A stretch of DNA of 64,000 nt from assembly GCF_901709675.1 (NCBI RefSeq), contig NC_051088.1:3791164-3855163 (forward strand), in the 5' to 3' direction. Position numbers and translations under genes: made by a program. Positions 23,701 through 30,266 of the stretch are shown in pieces. Source of the stretch: Syngnathus acus (lineage: Eukaryota > Chordata > Actinopteri > Syngnathiformes > Syngnathidae). The first letter of the stretch is position 1, and the number at the start of each line of letters is the position of its first letter. Below the pieces are notes generated by a model that had not been told where the DNA came from, made no database searches, and saw only the letters and a list, made by a program, of their open reading frames with translations.

Positions 23701-26700
23701 TTGGTTCATCATGTCTACATAGTACGCCTGTATATTACATCTGTGTGGCAAAACAACTTTACAGATTTTGAAATTCGGTCCACAGAAAAGGTGCACCTTC
23801 GTTCTTTGAGAAAATCAAAGGCTTTTAAGTACGCCTTATGGTGCGGAAAATACAGTAATTTTGCACTCTCCTTTTCCGCCTCGCTCTGTGCCTAGTGTTT
23901 GTGGCATCCAACTGCTTCCGTCTTCTAGCAGAAGTCAAGGCCTGTGTGGACAAAGAGACCCCTTAGGCAATGAAATAATTTTTCGACATTCATGAATAGC
24001 CCCCTGCCCTACCAACAATTTCACACATTGCCAAACGTAAATATTGTTTCAAAGGAAATAGGCAAAAGGAACACACGACTTAATTAATCTTTGTGTTGGC
24101 TGTGCTGAATACTTTTTATTGTGATGATGTTATGAAGTGTTCAAAAGCCCTAGGAACATTTTATTCATCAACAAATTGCATAATCTTTGTGGCATTCAAA
24201 CTTAAAGGTACCACTTCATATGGTAATGACCTTTATAACATGCATATTTTGTCATTTAAAGATGGAAACGGAAAATAAAGAAAGCAGTGCAAGTACAAGT
24301 GCAGTCACTGAAGATAGTTTGACATGCTCAAGTCCGAGCCAGACTGCTGCAAAGTCTGTCACACAACCACCTGCACCACTGGCCCAGAGGTAAGTAACAG
24401 TGTGGCAGAGTAATTCCACACTCAACATTGCTGGAGGTGTGAGACGTTTTGATTTGGCCATAACACCAGGAGTCGGGAGAAGAAAGTGGACCAGCCAGCG
24501 GCGGTGGTTTCCAAAGCGATTGCTAGCGTGCCTACTGAAACCGCCGTAATCCCCGCCTCCTCCACGCAAGCTGTGCACAGCTGGAGGCCTCCCGCGTCGC
24601 CTGCTGCCTCGGCCTCCGCCCCACTGATGCCTGCCACGCCACCACCTCTTCCTGCTGCTGTTTCTGCGCCTCCACAGGTGGTGAGGAACTGCCGACTTTT
24701 ACTGTCAGTAGTTACAGCAACAAATTTCCATCTACAAACGGACCTTTTTAGTATTAGAGATCATGACATACATCATAATTTTTCTGCATATTTAAGGCCA
24801 ATGTGGCATAAACCTTGCATTATATGGTGGTCAGAACACACTAGGTCACAGTTCGATGATCGACACTTTATATCATTGGATTTGTGGATTTGGATTTCAC
24901 CACCTGTTGATGTGTTGGCTCCAATGGTGGAGAGAAATGCCGGTTTGACGTGGCAGACCAAAACTTATGGTGGCGGTTTGCTGGGAACTTCTGACAGAAT
25001 CCCCTGTCAGAAAGAGCTTCAACTCCCACCTCAAACAGAACTTTGCCCACGTCCTGAGGGAGACATAGAGTACGATCGGACCATTGTCAAGGTGTCCGAT
25101 CAGAGCTGTGGCCGTAAGATGGTCGGTGCCTGTCGTGGCGGCAACATTTGAACCTGCGGGTGGACACCGACGTTAAGGGATGCCGTCTAGCTGAAGAAAG
25201 AGTCCTATTGGGCTTATTGGCCTGTGGTACTCCAGAGCAGTGTTTCCCAACCTTTTTTCATTCACGGCACACCTTTTCATTGGAAAAAATCTTGAGGCAC
25301 ACCACCAACAAAAATCTGTTAAGTGTTACACCAGCTTCTATATTAAAATCAGTTATATTACAATGAAAGACCTATTCCTATATATGTATGAAGAGTCGAA
25401 TAATTGAATAAAAGTAAATACCGTATTTTTCGGACTATAAGTCGCTCCGGAGTACAAGTCGCATCAGCCATAAAATGCCCAAAAATGTGAAAAAAAACAT
25501 ATATAAGTCGCTCCGGAGTATAAGTCGCATTTTGGGGGGCAATCTATTCGACAAAATCCAACACCAAGAACAGTCATGAACGAGCAACAACAGGCTAAAC
25601 GATAGGTATGCTAACGTGACATAAACACAAACGAAGAGCTGAGAACGGCCCTGACGTAAAATTCAGAGTTATTCAAAAAACTATTACATAAATAACACGT
25701 TAATAAAACCATCTGTGTCACTCCAATTCATTAAATCCATCGATCGTCCTTTGTCAACAATGTGTGCGCGCCGCTGACGGCGCTTGCACTTCAAAATATT
25801 CCACAGGCCCATATAACGATATATAAATTATATATCAAATAACTATTATATAAGAATAATGTTATCAAACCATCTGTGTCACTCCAAATCATTAAATCCA
25901 TCGATCGTCCTTTGTCAACAATGGGTGCGCGCAGCTGACGGCGCTTGCACTTCAAAATATTCCACAGGCCCATATAACGATATATAAATTAGATATCAAA
26001 TAACTATTATATAAGCAATAGTATTATCAAGCCATCTGTGCACTCTAAATCATTAAATCCATCGATCAAATTCCTCGTCCTTCGTCAACAACGGCGCGCG
26101 TGCGCCCTGACGTCAGCCTCGTCGTTATTCCGCAGATCTACTATATAACTATATTGTAGTGTTAACAAAGTTCAAGGAAAGACGTGGGTTTGGTAAACGG
26201 CTCTTTATTTAACAAAACAAACTTCCAGGCGTGTGGCGGCGTGGACTTCCAACCACGGAAGTGGAAGAGAGCTCCATAGAATAGGACCGGGCGTGCGTAA
26301 AAGCCATGACCGAGCCCCATCCACTGTCCCCGGACAGCCACCTGGCCGAGCGCCGGCCCTCGACTTCCATCCACGGAGGTGAAAGACAGCTCGGTAGAGT
26401 AGGACCGGACGTGCGTAAAAGCATTGTCCGAGCCCCATCCACCGTCCCTGGACAGCCGAGCGCCGACCCCCGACTTCAATCCACGGAAGTGAAAGAGAGC
26501 TCCGTAGAGTAGGACCGGGCGTGGGTAAAAGCCATAATAGTTTTTCAAACCTTCTGTGTCACTCCAAATCATTAAATCCTTCAAACTCTTCGTCCTCCGT
26601 GTCACTTACAAACAAAGCCGCAAATGAGGCCGGTAGTACGTGGGGCCCTTCGTCATCCCGTGATCAATCTTTGTCCTTTTTGTAAACAACCGCCACGCCG

Positions 26701-29700
26701 CGCTGCTGTCACTTGAAATTCAAATTACAGTAATCCCTTGCTACATCGCGGTTCGTTTATCGCGGTTTCACTTTTTTTTGAAAAAGTTCACATATAAGTC
26801 GCTCCTCAGTACAAGTCGCCCCCCCACCCAAACTATAGAAAAAAACGCGACTTATAGTCCGAAAATTACGGTACTAAATATACACACTGATAAAAATACG
26901 CACTGGCTTGCACGTCCGCCTCACAGTTAGGAGGGTGCGTGTTCGATTCCATCTCCGGCCCTCCCTGTGTAGAGTGTGCATGTTCTCCCCGTGTCCGCGT
27001 GGGTTTTCTCCGGACACTCTGGTTTCCTCCCACATTCCAAAAAAACATGTTTGGTAGGCTGATTGAGCACTCCAAATTGCCCCTAGGTGTGAGTGCGAGT
27101 GCGAATGGTTGTTCTTCTCTGTGTTGGCTGGCAACCAGTTCAGGGTGTCTCCCGCCTACTGCCGATGACGGCTGGGATAGGCTCCAGTACGCACGCGACC
27201 CCCATGGGGACAAAGCGGTACAGAAAATGGATGGATGGATGGATGGATGGATGGATGGATGGATGGATGGATGGACTAAATATTATTTTAATTGTATTTC
27301 TTTTTTTAAATAAAAGTGAGTTTTTTAAAAATGTTTTAGACAGTGTAAGGAATAAACTATTGAAAGTGATTGTGATTAAAATCCAAAAGAATCAACATGA
27401 CTTTGTTTACTGTTTTAGACTAGCGCTATAAATATTACGACAATAAGAACAATGTCACTTCTAAAGACGCTCTGCTGTTCTGACAGCAGCTGAGTGGCTA
27501 TCACAGTCGAGGTGTCTCGACTTGACTGTTTATTTTATGTATGTGAAAAATAACCAATCCAGGTTCTCCGGTTGAACTGCATGCTCTGATTTCCATTGGA
27601 CCACAAACGCACCACAACCGTCATAGTGTCTGTCACTGTTAGCAAAAGCACACAGCAACACACACATAAACTGAATATTTGCCGATGCAATACAATCAGA
27701 CCGACACAACATGAAATCTCAAGATTCTCCGATTCTCCACGCATGCAAGATTAGCAAGTAGCTGACCAGGCCTTGCGCGAACTGACCAGTGGTTTGGCGA
27801 TCCTGTTTACAATGCGTTCCATAATTAATATTGGACAATCTCACGGCACAGCTGAACATCTCTCACGGCACACCAGTGTGCCGCGGCACAGTGGTTGGGA
27901 AACACTGCTACAGAGGGAGCTGACAGGTACCGGATAGCCAAATGAAACGCGGCTTTGGTGGTTGCTGAAGCAAAAACCCGGGCATGGGAGGAGTTCGGGG
28001 AGGCCATGGAAAAATCACTTCTGGACGACTTAGAAGAAATTCTGGTCCACCATCCGACGTCTCGGGTGGGGGTGCAGTGCACTGTTTACACAATTGTGGA
28101 AATTGGGTGCTGCTGACTTCAACTCGGGACGTTGTGAATCGGTGGAGCAACAACTTTGAAGACTTTCTCAATTCCACTGACACACCTTCCATTAAGGAAG
28201 CAGAGCCTGGAGACTGAGGTGGACTGTCCTATCTCTGAGGTTGAAGTCACCGACCGAGTTAAAAATCTCCTTGGTGGCAACGCCCCCCTGGGGTGGATGA
28301 GATTGTCCCGGAGTTCCTTAGGGCTCTGGATTGGCAGACCAGCATGGTGGTCCCCCACTTTTGAAGAAAGGGGAGCGGTGTTCCATCTACAGAAGAATCA
28401 CACTCCTCAGCCTCCCTGGTAAGGTGCTGGGAGGCCGAATCAGAGATTCAGGGGGAATAGTGTGGTTTTTGTCCCTGCCGTGGAACAGTGGACCAGCTCT
28501 ACACCTTCAGCAGGGTCTGCGAGGGTGCAAGATCCTGAATACAAGCGGCCGAAAGGAGTTTCCGCCTCAGGGTATCTGGGCTTTCCTTTCGAGAGGGTGA
28601 GAAGCTCGGTCATCTGAGTGGGACTCAGTCCAGACACTGTTTCTCCTGTTGTGAGGAGCCAGGTAATGTGGCTCAGGCAGCATCTGATTGGGATGCCGCT
28701 TGGATTCCTCCTTGGTGAGGCGCTTTGGGCATGCCCCACCGATAGGGGACCCCAGGGAAGACCTCGGACACGCTGGAGAGTAGGGATGCATACCGTGGAC
28801 CAGTACTTTTTGGTACTGGTACCAAATTGGATTGCTGTGTTTGACTGTTTACATGGACCGGCTAATGCTAACGCAAACTCCGCATCTTCAACGAATCCTT
28901 CCAGCTCTTTTGACCATGCTTTGGCAACAAGTCATAGTAGGCTTGCAATGTTTGTCGTTAACTCAGCTAATAACATCTGGCTGTTAATGTTATGTTGCTT
29001 TCTTTTTCAGTAAAGCCACCACAGTCGTCCGCACACAAGAACCCCATTCACTCGCTAAAAGAGGGAAAATAAAGATGACTAGTTGCAGTCTGTTGAAGCT
29101 TTACATGTACAGTTGAAGCAGTACATAAACCATTCATTTTAAATGTTCAGTATCACTGTCACGGAGAATAAGGTTCGGTTAGTTTGTTTTCCAGCTACTG
29201 ATACTGCAAAGCTTGTTGCCTTGTTGAAAGCTTACATTGAAGGTACATGATGTAGCTCGTGTTATTCCCCCTTGCAGCAATAAAGTAGTTGTTATAAATG
29301 AATATTTTTCATCTTCTTGTTCACATCCTTACTTCAATCAATTTACATACGAACATCGATGAGTAGTGATAAATATTGGCATCGATAAGGAGTATTGGTA
29401 TTGACATCGCTAAATTCCAAATGATATACAGCCCTCCCTACTTGAGAGACTTGTGTCTCCTGGCTGGCCTGGTTGGGAATGCCTTATTATCCCTCAAGAA
29501 GAGCTGGAAGAATTCGCCAGGGAGAAGGAAGTTTGGGTTTCCCTGCTAAAGCTGCCCTGTGACTTAACTCCAGATAAGCGGTAGAAGATGGATGGATAAT
29601 GTAGTGATATTTATTAATATATACCATATGATTTGAGGGTTATTGAGGTGGATTTCTTTTCTCTGAAATGTTATAGCTATAAATTGCAAGGCAAGGTAAA

Positions 29701-30266
29701 ATCCGAATTGAGCAAGCTTTTATCGGTCAAACAAAAAAACGAAAACATCTCAAAAACCTGTTCTACTAAAAAATAGACATTTTTTAATATTTTTAAAAAT
29801 AAGTTAAGGCACACACACACAAAGCTGTTGACCAATGTCATGATGACCAATGTCATGTTCCCTCCCCCTTCTTTAGGAGCCCCGCAAGCTCAGCTATGCT
29901 GAGGTGTGCCAACGGCCTCCCAAAGATCTCCCACCCACCGCCCCGGCCCCCTGCGTCTTGGCGGCGGGGCAACCTTTGCGCGAGTTGCGCGTGAACAAGT
30001 CGGAGGAACCCGGCTCCAGCGGCACTCCTGGGGACAAGCCAGAGCGAGGCCATGACCGAGAGGCGGCCCGTGAGTGCAAAGACGGGCGGCCCGCACGCGA
30101 GCGGGACTCCAAAGGTCACTACCGCAGCAACGTGCCCCGGGGCAACGGCCCTGGCCTCAAGTTCCGAGAGCAGAGGCGACCGACTCTTGCCCGACGCCAC
30201 TCTCCGCAGGGTACTTACAGGCACGTGGGCAAAGAGCAGAATATCCCACCAGTATCGCCAAAGTAA
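4844..30266 (+). CDS. larp4: La-related protein 4 (16 coding exons)
   Basis: LARP4 is a cytoplasmic RNA-binding protein that binds poly(A) and poly(A)-binding protein and stabilises mRNAs. Coding exons: 4844-4960, 9509-9626, 10577-10732, 11698-11782, 11884-12020, 12111-12214, 12344-12454, 13838-13891, 13976-14185, 17195-17295, 22452-22670, 22761-22815, 22899-23057, 24262-24389, 24470-24677 and 29877-30266. The sum is 2352 nt: 783 codons plus stop with phases matching at every junction (human protein 724). Order: a variant PAM2 motif ([12 protein letters not shown], about 46-57, W in place of F), La motif about 139-222, RRM about 225-302, Arg-rich stretch about 468-486, [14 protein letters not shown] in exon 13, and conserved tail [20 protein letters not shown]4 rather than LARP4B is favoured by MSSDQ, the RRM wording and the tail. 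Which teleost duplicate is unresolved. Introns hold many transposons. Confidence 0.96.
4961..6020 (+). other. larp4 intron 1, proximal part
   Basis: The first few hundred bases keep some CpG content, then the DNA becomes ordinary AT-rich intron. I see no exon or named repeat. Confidence 0.5.
6025..6197 (-). mobile_element. tRNA-derived SINE, 3' part only (family A)
   Basis: Nearly identical over about 170 bp to the 3' part of the full element at 13067-13376 (AAGTCCCAATGATCGTCACA, TTTAACCCATCC, GAATCATTTGG). Similarity stops at GATCTAACCCCC, so the tRNA-like head is missing. Confidence 0.85.
6381..6422. mobile_element. hAT-type transposon terminus
   Basis: Ends in GGGTTGACCACCCCTG after a GC-rich AGCCGCATGCGGCTCGCGAG core, a terminus typical of a vertebrate hAT family. 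The opposite end is not visible, so the element is probably truncated; it may have disrupted the adjoining SINE. Confidence 0.5.
6686..6729. repeat. Poly-C tract followed by (CA)n
   Basis: About 28 consecutive C residues then CA repeats. Homopolymers this long are prone to sequencing error. Confidence 0.95.
6868..8142. mobile_element. Non-autonomous hAT element with perfect 8-bp target duplication
   Basis: The 1275-bp element starts TAGGGCTGCTCAATTATGGG and ends GATGAATTGAGCAGGCCTC, imperfect inverted termini. It is flanked by CATCACAT at 6860-6867 and again at 8143-8150. An 8-bp duplication is the hAT hallmark. No transposase frame survives. A second, incomplete copy of the left end lies at 23081. 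Confidence 0.9.
8151..9508 (+). other. larp4 intron 1, distal part
   Basis: No exon recognised. Contains T- or A-rich homopolymers near 8334, 9180 and 9342. Everything else appears unique. Confidence 0.5.
9509..9626 (+). CDS. larp4: larp4 exon 2 (PAM2-like motif)
   Basis: Encodes [19 protein letters not shown] and a Ser/Pro-rich stretch. The motif with Trp where classical PAM2 has Phe is the family's PABP/poly(A) contact region. Acceptor CAAG, donor GTGAGT, ends in phase 1. Confidence 0.95.
9627..10576 (+). other. larp4 intron 2, nothing recognised
   Basis: Open frames here are short and lack splice-phase fit. I see no repeat I can name. Confidence 0.5.
10577..10732 (+). CDS. larp4: larp4 exon 3
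   Basis: Opens in phase 1 and closes in phase 1. Encodes [20 protein letters not shown] and a segment ending [16 protein letters not shown], comparable to the low-complexity linker before the La motif in mammalian LARP4. Donor is GTTTGT, weaker than others, and a CGCA microsatellite starts 9 bp into the intron. Confidence 0.9.
10742..10797. repeat. (CGCA)n / (CA)n microsatellite
   Basis: About ten GCAC tetramers followed by CA repeats, beginning 9 bp downstream of the exon 3 donor. Confidence 0.95.
10798..11697 (+). other. larp4 intron 3 with degenerate transposon remnants
   Basis: ACAGATGTCAAACTCCAGAC near 10810 resembles the terminus of a common hAT family, and CAATTGCCCAGCCCTA near 11480 resembles another right terminus. 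Neither has a matching partner or target duplication that I can defend. Confidence 0.35.
11698..11782 (+). CDS. larp4: larp4 exon 4 (start of La motif), NAGNAG acceptor
   Basis: Encodes [20 protein letters not shown] and the first La-motif helix ending FYFSR. The acceptor reads ACAGCAG, so splicing after 11697 or after 11700 both keep frame and differ by one alanine codon. Confidence 0.95.
11884..12020 (+). CDS. larp4: larp4 exon 5 (La motif core)
   Basis: Encodes [20 protein letters not shown] and [20 protein letters not shown], the winged-helix La motif with the family's DQFVPIWT signature. Donor is GTAGGT. Confidence 0.97.
12111..12214 (+). CDS. larp4: larp4 exon 6 (La motif end, RRM start)
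   Basis: Encodes [20 protein letters not shown] and the first RRM strand [12 protein letters not shown]. The intron before it is only 90 bp. Confidence 0.97.
12344..12454 (+). CDS. larp4: larp4 exon 7 (RRM core)
   Basis: Encodes [20 protein letters not shown] followed by [17 protein letters not shown]. The acceptor AAAG follows a T-rich tract; donor GTGAAT. Confidence 0.97.
12455..13066 (+). other. larp4 intron 7, proximal part
   Basis: A stretch near 12790-12860 (ATTCTTTATTTGCCAAGTTT, AAGGAATTTGAC) resembles the 3' end of a common fish retroelement but is too short to classify. The rest shows nothing. Confidence 0.35.
13067..13376 (-). mobile_element. Full-length tRNA-derived SINE (family A)
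   Basis: On the minus strand the head reads CAGCTCAGTGGGCTAGTGGT (box A-like) and GGTTCAAACCCC (box B), showing tRNA ancestry. The body continues with GATGGGTTAAATGCAGAGGA and ends CATTGGGACTTTAATC. It is a widespread teleost SINE; I do not give it a database name. Confidence 0.88.
13377..13837 (+). other. larp4 intron 7, distal part
   Basis: GGCCCGATACAGATATTGGT near 13550 looks like an old hAT-type terminus. No clear partner was found. Confidence 0.35.
13838..13891 (+). CDS. larp4: larp4 exon 8 (RRM)
   Basis: A 54-bp exon encoding [18 protein letters not shown], the last RRM helix and strand. Confidence 0.97.
13976..14185 (+). CDS. larp4: larp4 exon 9 (post-RRM region)
   Basis: Encodes [20 protein letters not shown] and a Tyr/Gln/Pro-rich stretch ending [10 protein letters not shown], matching the order in mammalian LARP4. 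Confidence 0.97.
14206..15346. mobile_element. Tc1-like transposon remnant
   Basis: Terminal pieces ACCCCTGGCAAAAAT (left) and ATTTTGCCAGGGG (right) are inverted repeats of a Tc1 type common in fish. Between them a helix-turn-helix-like transposase N-terminus can be dimly read near 14600-14720 (stops and frameshifts present). The element is inactive. Confidence 0.75.
15352..15388. repeat. (CA)n microsatellite
   Basis: About 37 bp of CA repeats directly beside the Tc1-like right end. Confidence 0.9.
15729..15925. repeat. Dispersed repeat with pyrimidine tract, copy 1
   Basis: Shares GTGATGAAATCATGACACAT at one end and GATTATGAGATCTGAGGGT at the other with 20599-20826. Here the middle is a degenerate pyrimidine-rich stretch; in the second copy it is a perfect CT array. 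Confidence 0.75.
15926..17194 (+). other. larp4 intron 9, distal part
   Basis: Mostly unrecognised. A short piece at 16733-16773 (GAGGATAAGTGGTACAGAAA, then ATGG units) is the 3' tail of a family B SINE or Rex3-like LINE. Confidence 0.45.
17195..17295 (+). CDS. larp4: larp4 exon 10
   Basis: Encodes [20 protein letters not shown] and RPFNRN, matching the APFPNGSFVNGF and GRPFQKN pieces of the human protein. Ends in phase 2 at GTAAGT. Confidence 0.96.
17427..17468 (+). CDS. larp4: Candidate alternative 42-bp micro-exon of larp4
   Basis: A 42-bp interval is bounded by CCCCACAG and GTACC. It starts and ends in phase 2, so it could be included between exons 10 and 11 without changing the frame, adding [13 protein letters not shown] and an Arg at the junction (797-residue product). 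Open reading through 14 codons can occur by chance; I have no transcript evidence. Confidence 0.4.
17469..18185 (+). other. larp4 intron 10, proximal part
   Basis: TTTTTTTTACAG at 17688-17699 would make a good acceptor, but the frame after it (GGCTTTGTTGACGATG...) stops after 17 codons. It could be an alternative terminal exon or chance. No repeat recognised. Confidence 0.35.
18188..18789. mobile_element. TA-flanked inverted-repeat element
   Basis: Terminal repeats CCGTATTTTCCGCACCATAA and TTATGGTGCGGAAAATACGG are perfect inverted copies over at least 20 bp, flanked by TA on both sides. Inside is a tandem duplication (TTACGTTTTACGTAG and GTAACACGTAGAG occur twice). No coding capacity. An inverted, truncated copy lies at 23530-23857. 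I do not assign a superfamily. Confidence 0.88.
18790..19272 (+). other. larp4 intron 10, nothing recognised
   Basis: Unique AT-rich sequence between two transposons. Confidence 0.45.
19274..20340. mobile_element. Degenerate Tc1-like transposon
   Basis: Left end CAGTGGCTTACAAAAGTTAT and right end CGCTAGCCACTGTA resemble Tc1 termini. Internal wording near 20000-20090 (GTTTCGGAGAAGTTTTAAGC, AGGATATAGAAAGATTTCTC) matches fish Tc1 transposase genes, broken by stops. Confidence 0.65.
20599..20826. repeat. Dispersed repeat with (CT)n array, copy 2
   Basis: Same flanks as copy 1 at 15729. The middle (about 20659-20745) is an uninterrupted CT array of about 43 units. The Arg-Glu and Ser-Leu frames here are repeat artefacts. 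Confidence 0.85.
21015..21500. mobile_element. Inverted-repeat element related to the one at 25429
   Basis: Begins TACCGTAATTTCTGGACTAT followed by AAGCCGCACC; AAGCCGCACC-type wording recurs near 21480. The ends are degenerate and the right boundary is approximate. Confidence 0.6.
21501..22451 (+). other. larp4 intron 10, distal part
   Basis: No exon or repeat that I can support. A 12-bp poly-T lies near 21706. Confidence 0.45.
22452..22670 (+). CDS. larp4: larp4 exon 11
   Basis: Opens in phase 2 and encodes [12 protein letters not shown], a Ser-rich low-complexity stretch ([15 protein letters not shown]) and MAGRGR. It corresponds to the human segment after NRVKPQFR and is poorly conserved. 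Confidence 0.9.
22761..22815 (+). CDS. larp4: larp4 exon 12 (Arg-rich)
   Basis: Encodes [18 protein letters not shown], matching the GRGRRTLFRGRRRREDDR block of human LARP4. Confidence 0.95.
22899..23057 (+). CDS. larp4: larp4 exon 13
   Basis: Encodes [27 protein letters not shown] and [17 protein letters not shown], all close to the human protein. Confidence 0.96.
23081..23529. mobile_element. hAT element fragment, same family as 6868-8142
   Basis: Starts TAGGGCTGCTCAATTATGGG and follows the first copy for about 90 bp nearly identically, then diverges. The right terminus is missing, possibly through insertion of the element at 23530. Confidence 0.75.
23530..23857. mobile_element. Truncated inverted copy of the 18188-18789 element
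   Basis: GCACAAACGATAGTATTTAT and the terminus CCTTATGGTGCGGAAAATAC match the reverse complement of the earlier element. One terminal repeat survives; the other is absent. Confidence 0.8.
23858..24261 (+). other. larp4 intron 13, distal part
   Basis: No feature recognised before the exon 14 acceptor. Confidence 0.45.
24262..24389 (+). CDS. larp4: larp4 exon 14
   Basis: Encodes a Ser/Thr-rich acidic stretch beginning [15 protein letters not shown] and ending PPAPLAQ, phase 0 in and phase 2 out. The exon starts with an in-frame ATG. Assignment rests on exact phase fit, since the region is weakly conserved. Confidence 0.85.
24470..24677 (+). CDS. larp4: larp4 exon 15
   Basis: Phase 2 in, phase 0 out. 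Encodes an Ala/Pro-rich linker ending APPQ, which joins [10 protein letters not shown] of exon 16 as [12 protein letters not shown] does in mammals. The frame stays open 474 bp past the donor into LINE sequence, which is not coding for larp4. Confidence 0.88.
25709..26165. repeat. About 161-bp minisatellite inside the element
   Basis: CCATCTGTG starts at 25709, 25870 and 26032, spacing 161 and 162 bp. Units share CATTAAATCCATCGATCGTC and AATATTCCACAGGCCCATAT. A partial unit recurs near 26545. Confidence 0.9.
26230..26535. repeat. 110-118 bp minisatellite inside the element
   Basis: TAGGACCGG recurs at 26282, 26400 and 26510. Units share CCACGGAAGTGGAAGAGAGC-like wording and GCGTAAAAGCC. Overlapping open frames on both strands are produced by the repeat and are not genes. 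Confidence 0.9.
26893..27275 (+). mobile_element. tRNA-derived SINE with (ATGG)n tail (family B)
   Basis: Head GCACGTCCGCCTCACAGTTA with box B GTTCGATTCC, body TGCATGTTCTCCCCGTG and AACCAGTTCAGGGTGTC, then GCTGGGATAGGCTCCAG and about eleven ATGG units. The 3' end resembles the LINE tails here, which suggests that LINE family supplies its retrotransposition. Confidence 0.92.
28781..29440. mobile_element. Second hAT-like element inserted in the LINE
   Basis: Starts TAGGGATGCATACCG and ends CAGCCCTCCCTA. Flanks CTGGAGAG (28773-28780) and CTTGAGAG (29441-29448) form an 8-bp duplication with one change, and the LINE text resumes exactly after it (ACTTGTGTCTCCTGGCTGGC). 660 bp, no coding capacity. 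Confidence 0.82.
29877..30266 (+). CDS. larp4: larp4 terminal coding exon
   Basis: Begins [20 protein letters not shown] and encodes [12 protein letters not shown], a charged stretch, and the conserved tail [12 protein letters not shown]...[15 protein letters not shown] before TAA at 30264-30266. GC content is far above the surrounding intron. Confidence 0.97.
   Translation, partial: EPRKLSYAEVCQRPPKDLPPTAPAPCVLAAGQPLRELRVNKSEEPGSSGTPGDKPERGHDREAARECKDGRPARERDSKGHYRSNVPRGNGPGLKFREQRRPTLARRHSPQGTYRHVGKEQNIPPVSPK

Larger units (their letters stand above)
25429..26873. mobile_element. TA-flanked inverted-repeat element nested in the hAT
   Basis: Left end TACCGTATTTTTCGGACTAT, right end ATAGTCCGAAAATTACGGTA, with GCGACTT/AAGTCGC continuing the pairing inward. 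It carries two internal minisatellites and no transposase. The termini are related to those at 18188 and 21015. Confidence 0.88.
25238..27907. mobile_element. hAT element inserted in the LINE
   Basis: Termini CAGTGTTTCCCAACC and GGTTGGGAAACACTG are perfect inverted repeats. The flanks CTCCAGAG (25230-25237) and CTACAGAG (27908-27915) are an 8-bp target duplication with one change, and the LINE reads continuously when the element is removed. About 1.8 kb of its 2670 bp is later insertions. A shorter, inverted relative is at 43531-44348. Confidence 0.92.
24830..29598 (+). mobile_element. RTE/Rex3-like LINE, degenerate, interrupted twice
   Basis: LINE sequence runs 24830-25237, resumes 27908-28780 and finishes 29441-29598. 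Readable pieces include endonuclease-to-linker ([13 protein letters not shown]), [12 protein letters not shown] near 27985, PPGVDEI near 28290 and LSLPGKVL. The reverse transcriptase core between about 28530 and 28535 is deleted. The 3' end is GATAAGCGGTAGAAGATGGA followed by TGGATA, the GATG-type tail of this family. Many stops: inactive. Confidence 0.85.

Noticed and set aside
24486-25151. 221-codon open frame
   Set aside because: The first part is larp4 exon 15; the rest reads through a donor into intron and LINE sequence in a chance-open frame.
25709-26165. Evenly spaced repeats resembling a CRISPR array
   Set aside because: Units are long direct tandem repeats without unique spacers, in a vertebrate genome.
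26162-26605. 147-codon frame on the minus strand with internal repeats
   Set aside because: Produced by the 110-118 bp minisatellite in a transposon; frames are open on both strands, as expected of a short repeat without stops.
27530-27744. Two minus-strand frames of 60-69 codons
   Set aside because: They lie inside the hAT element and have no similarity to transposases.
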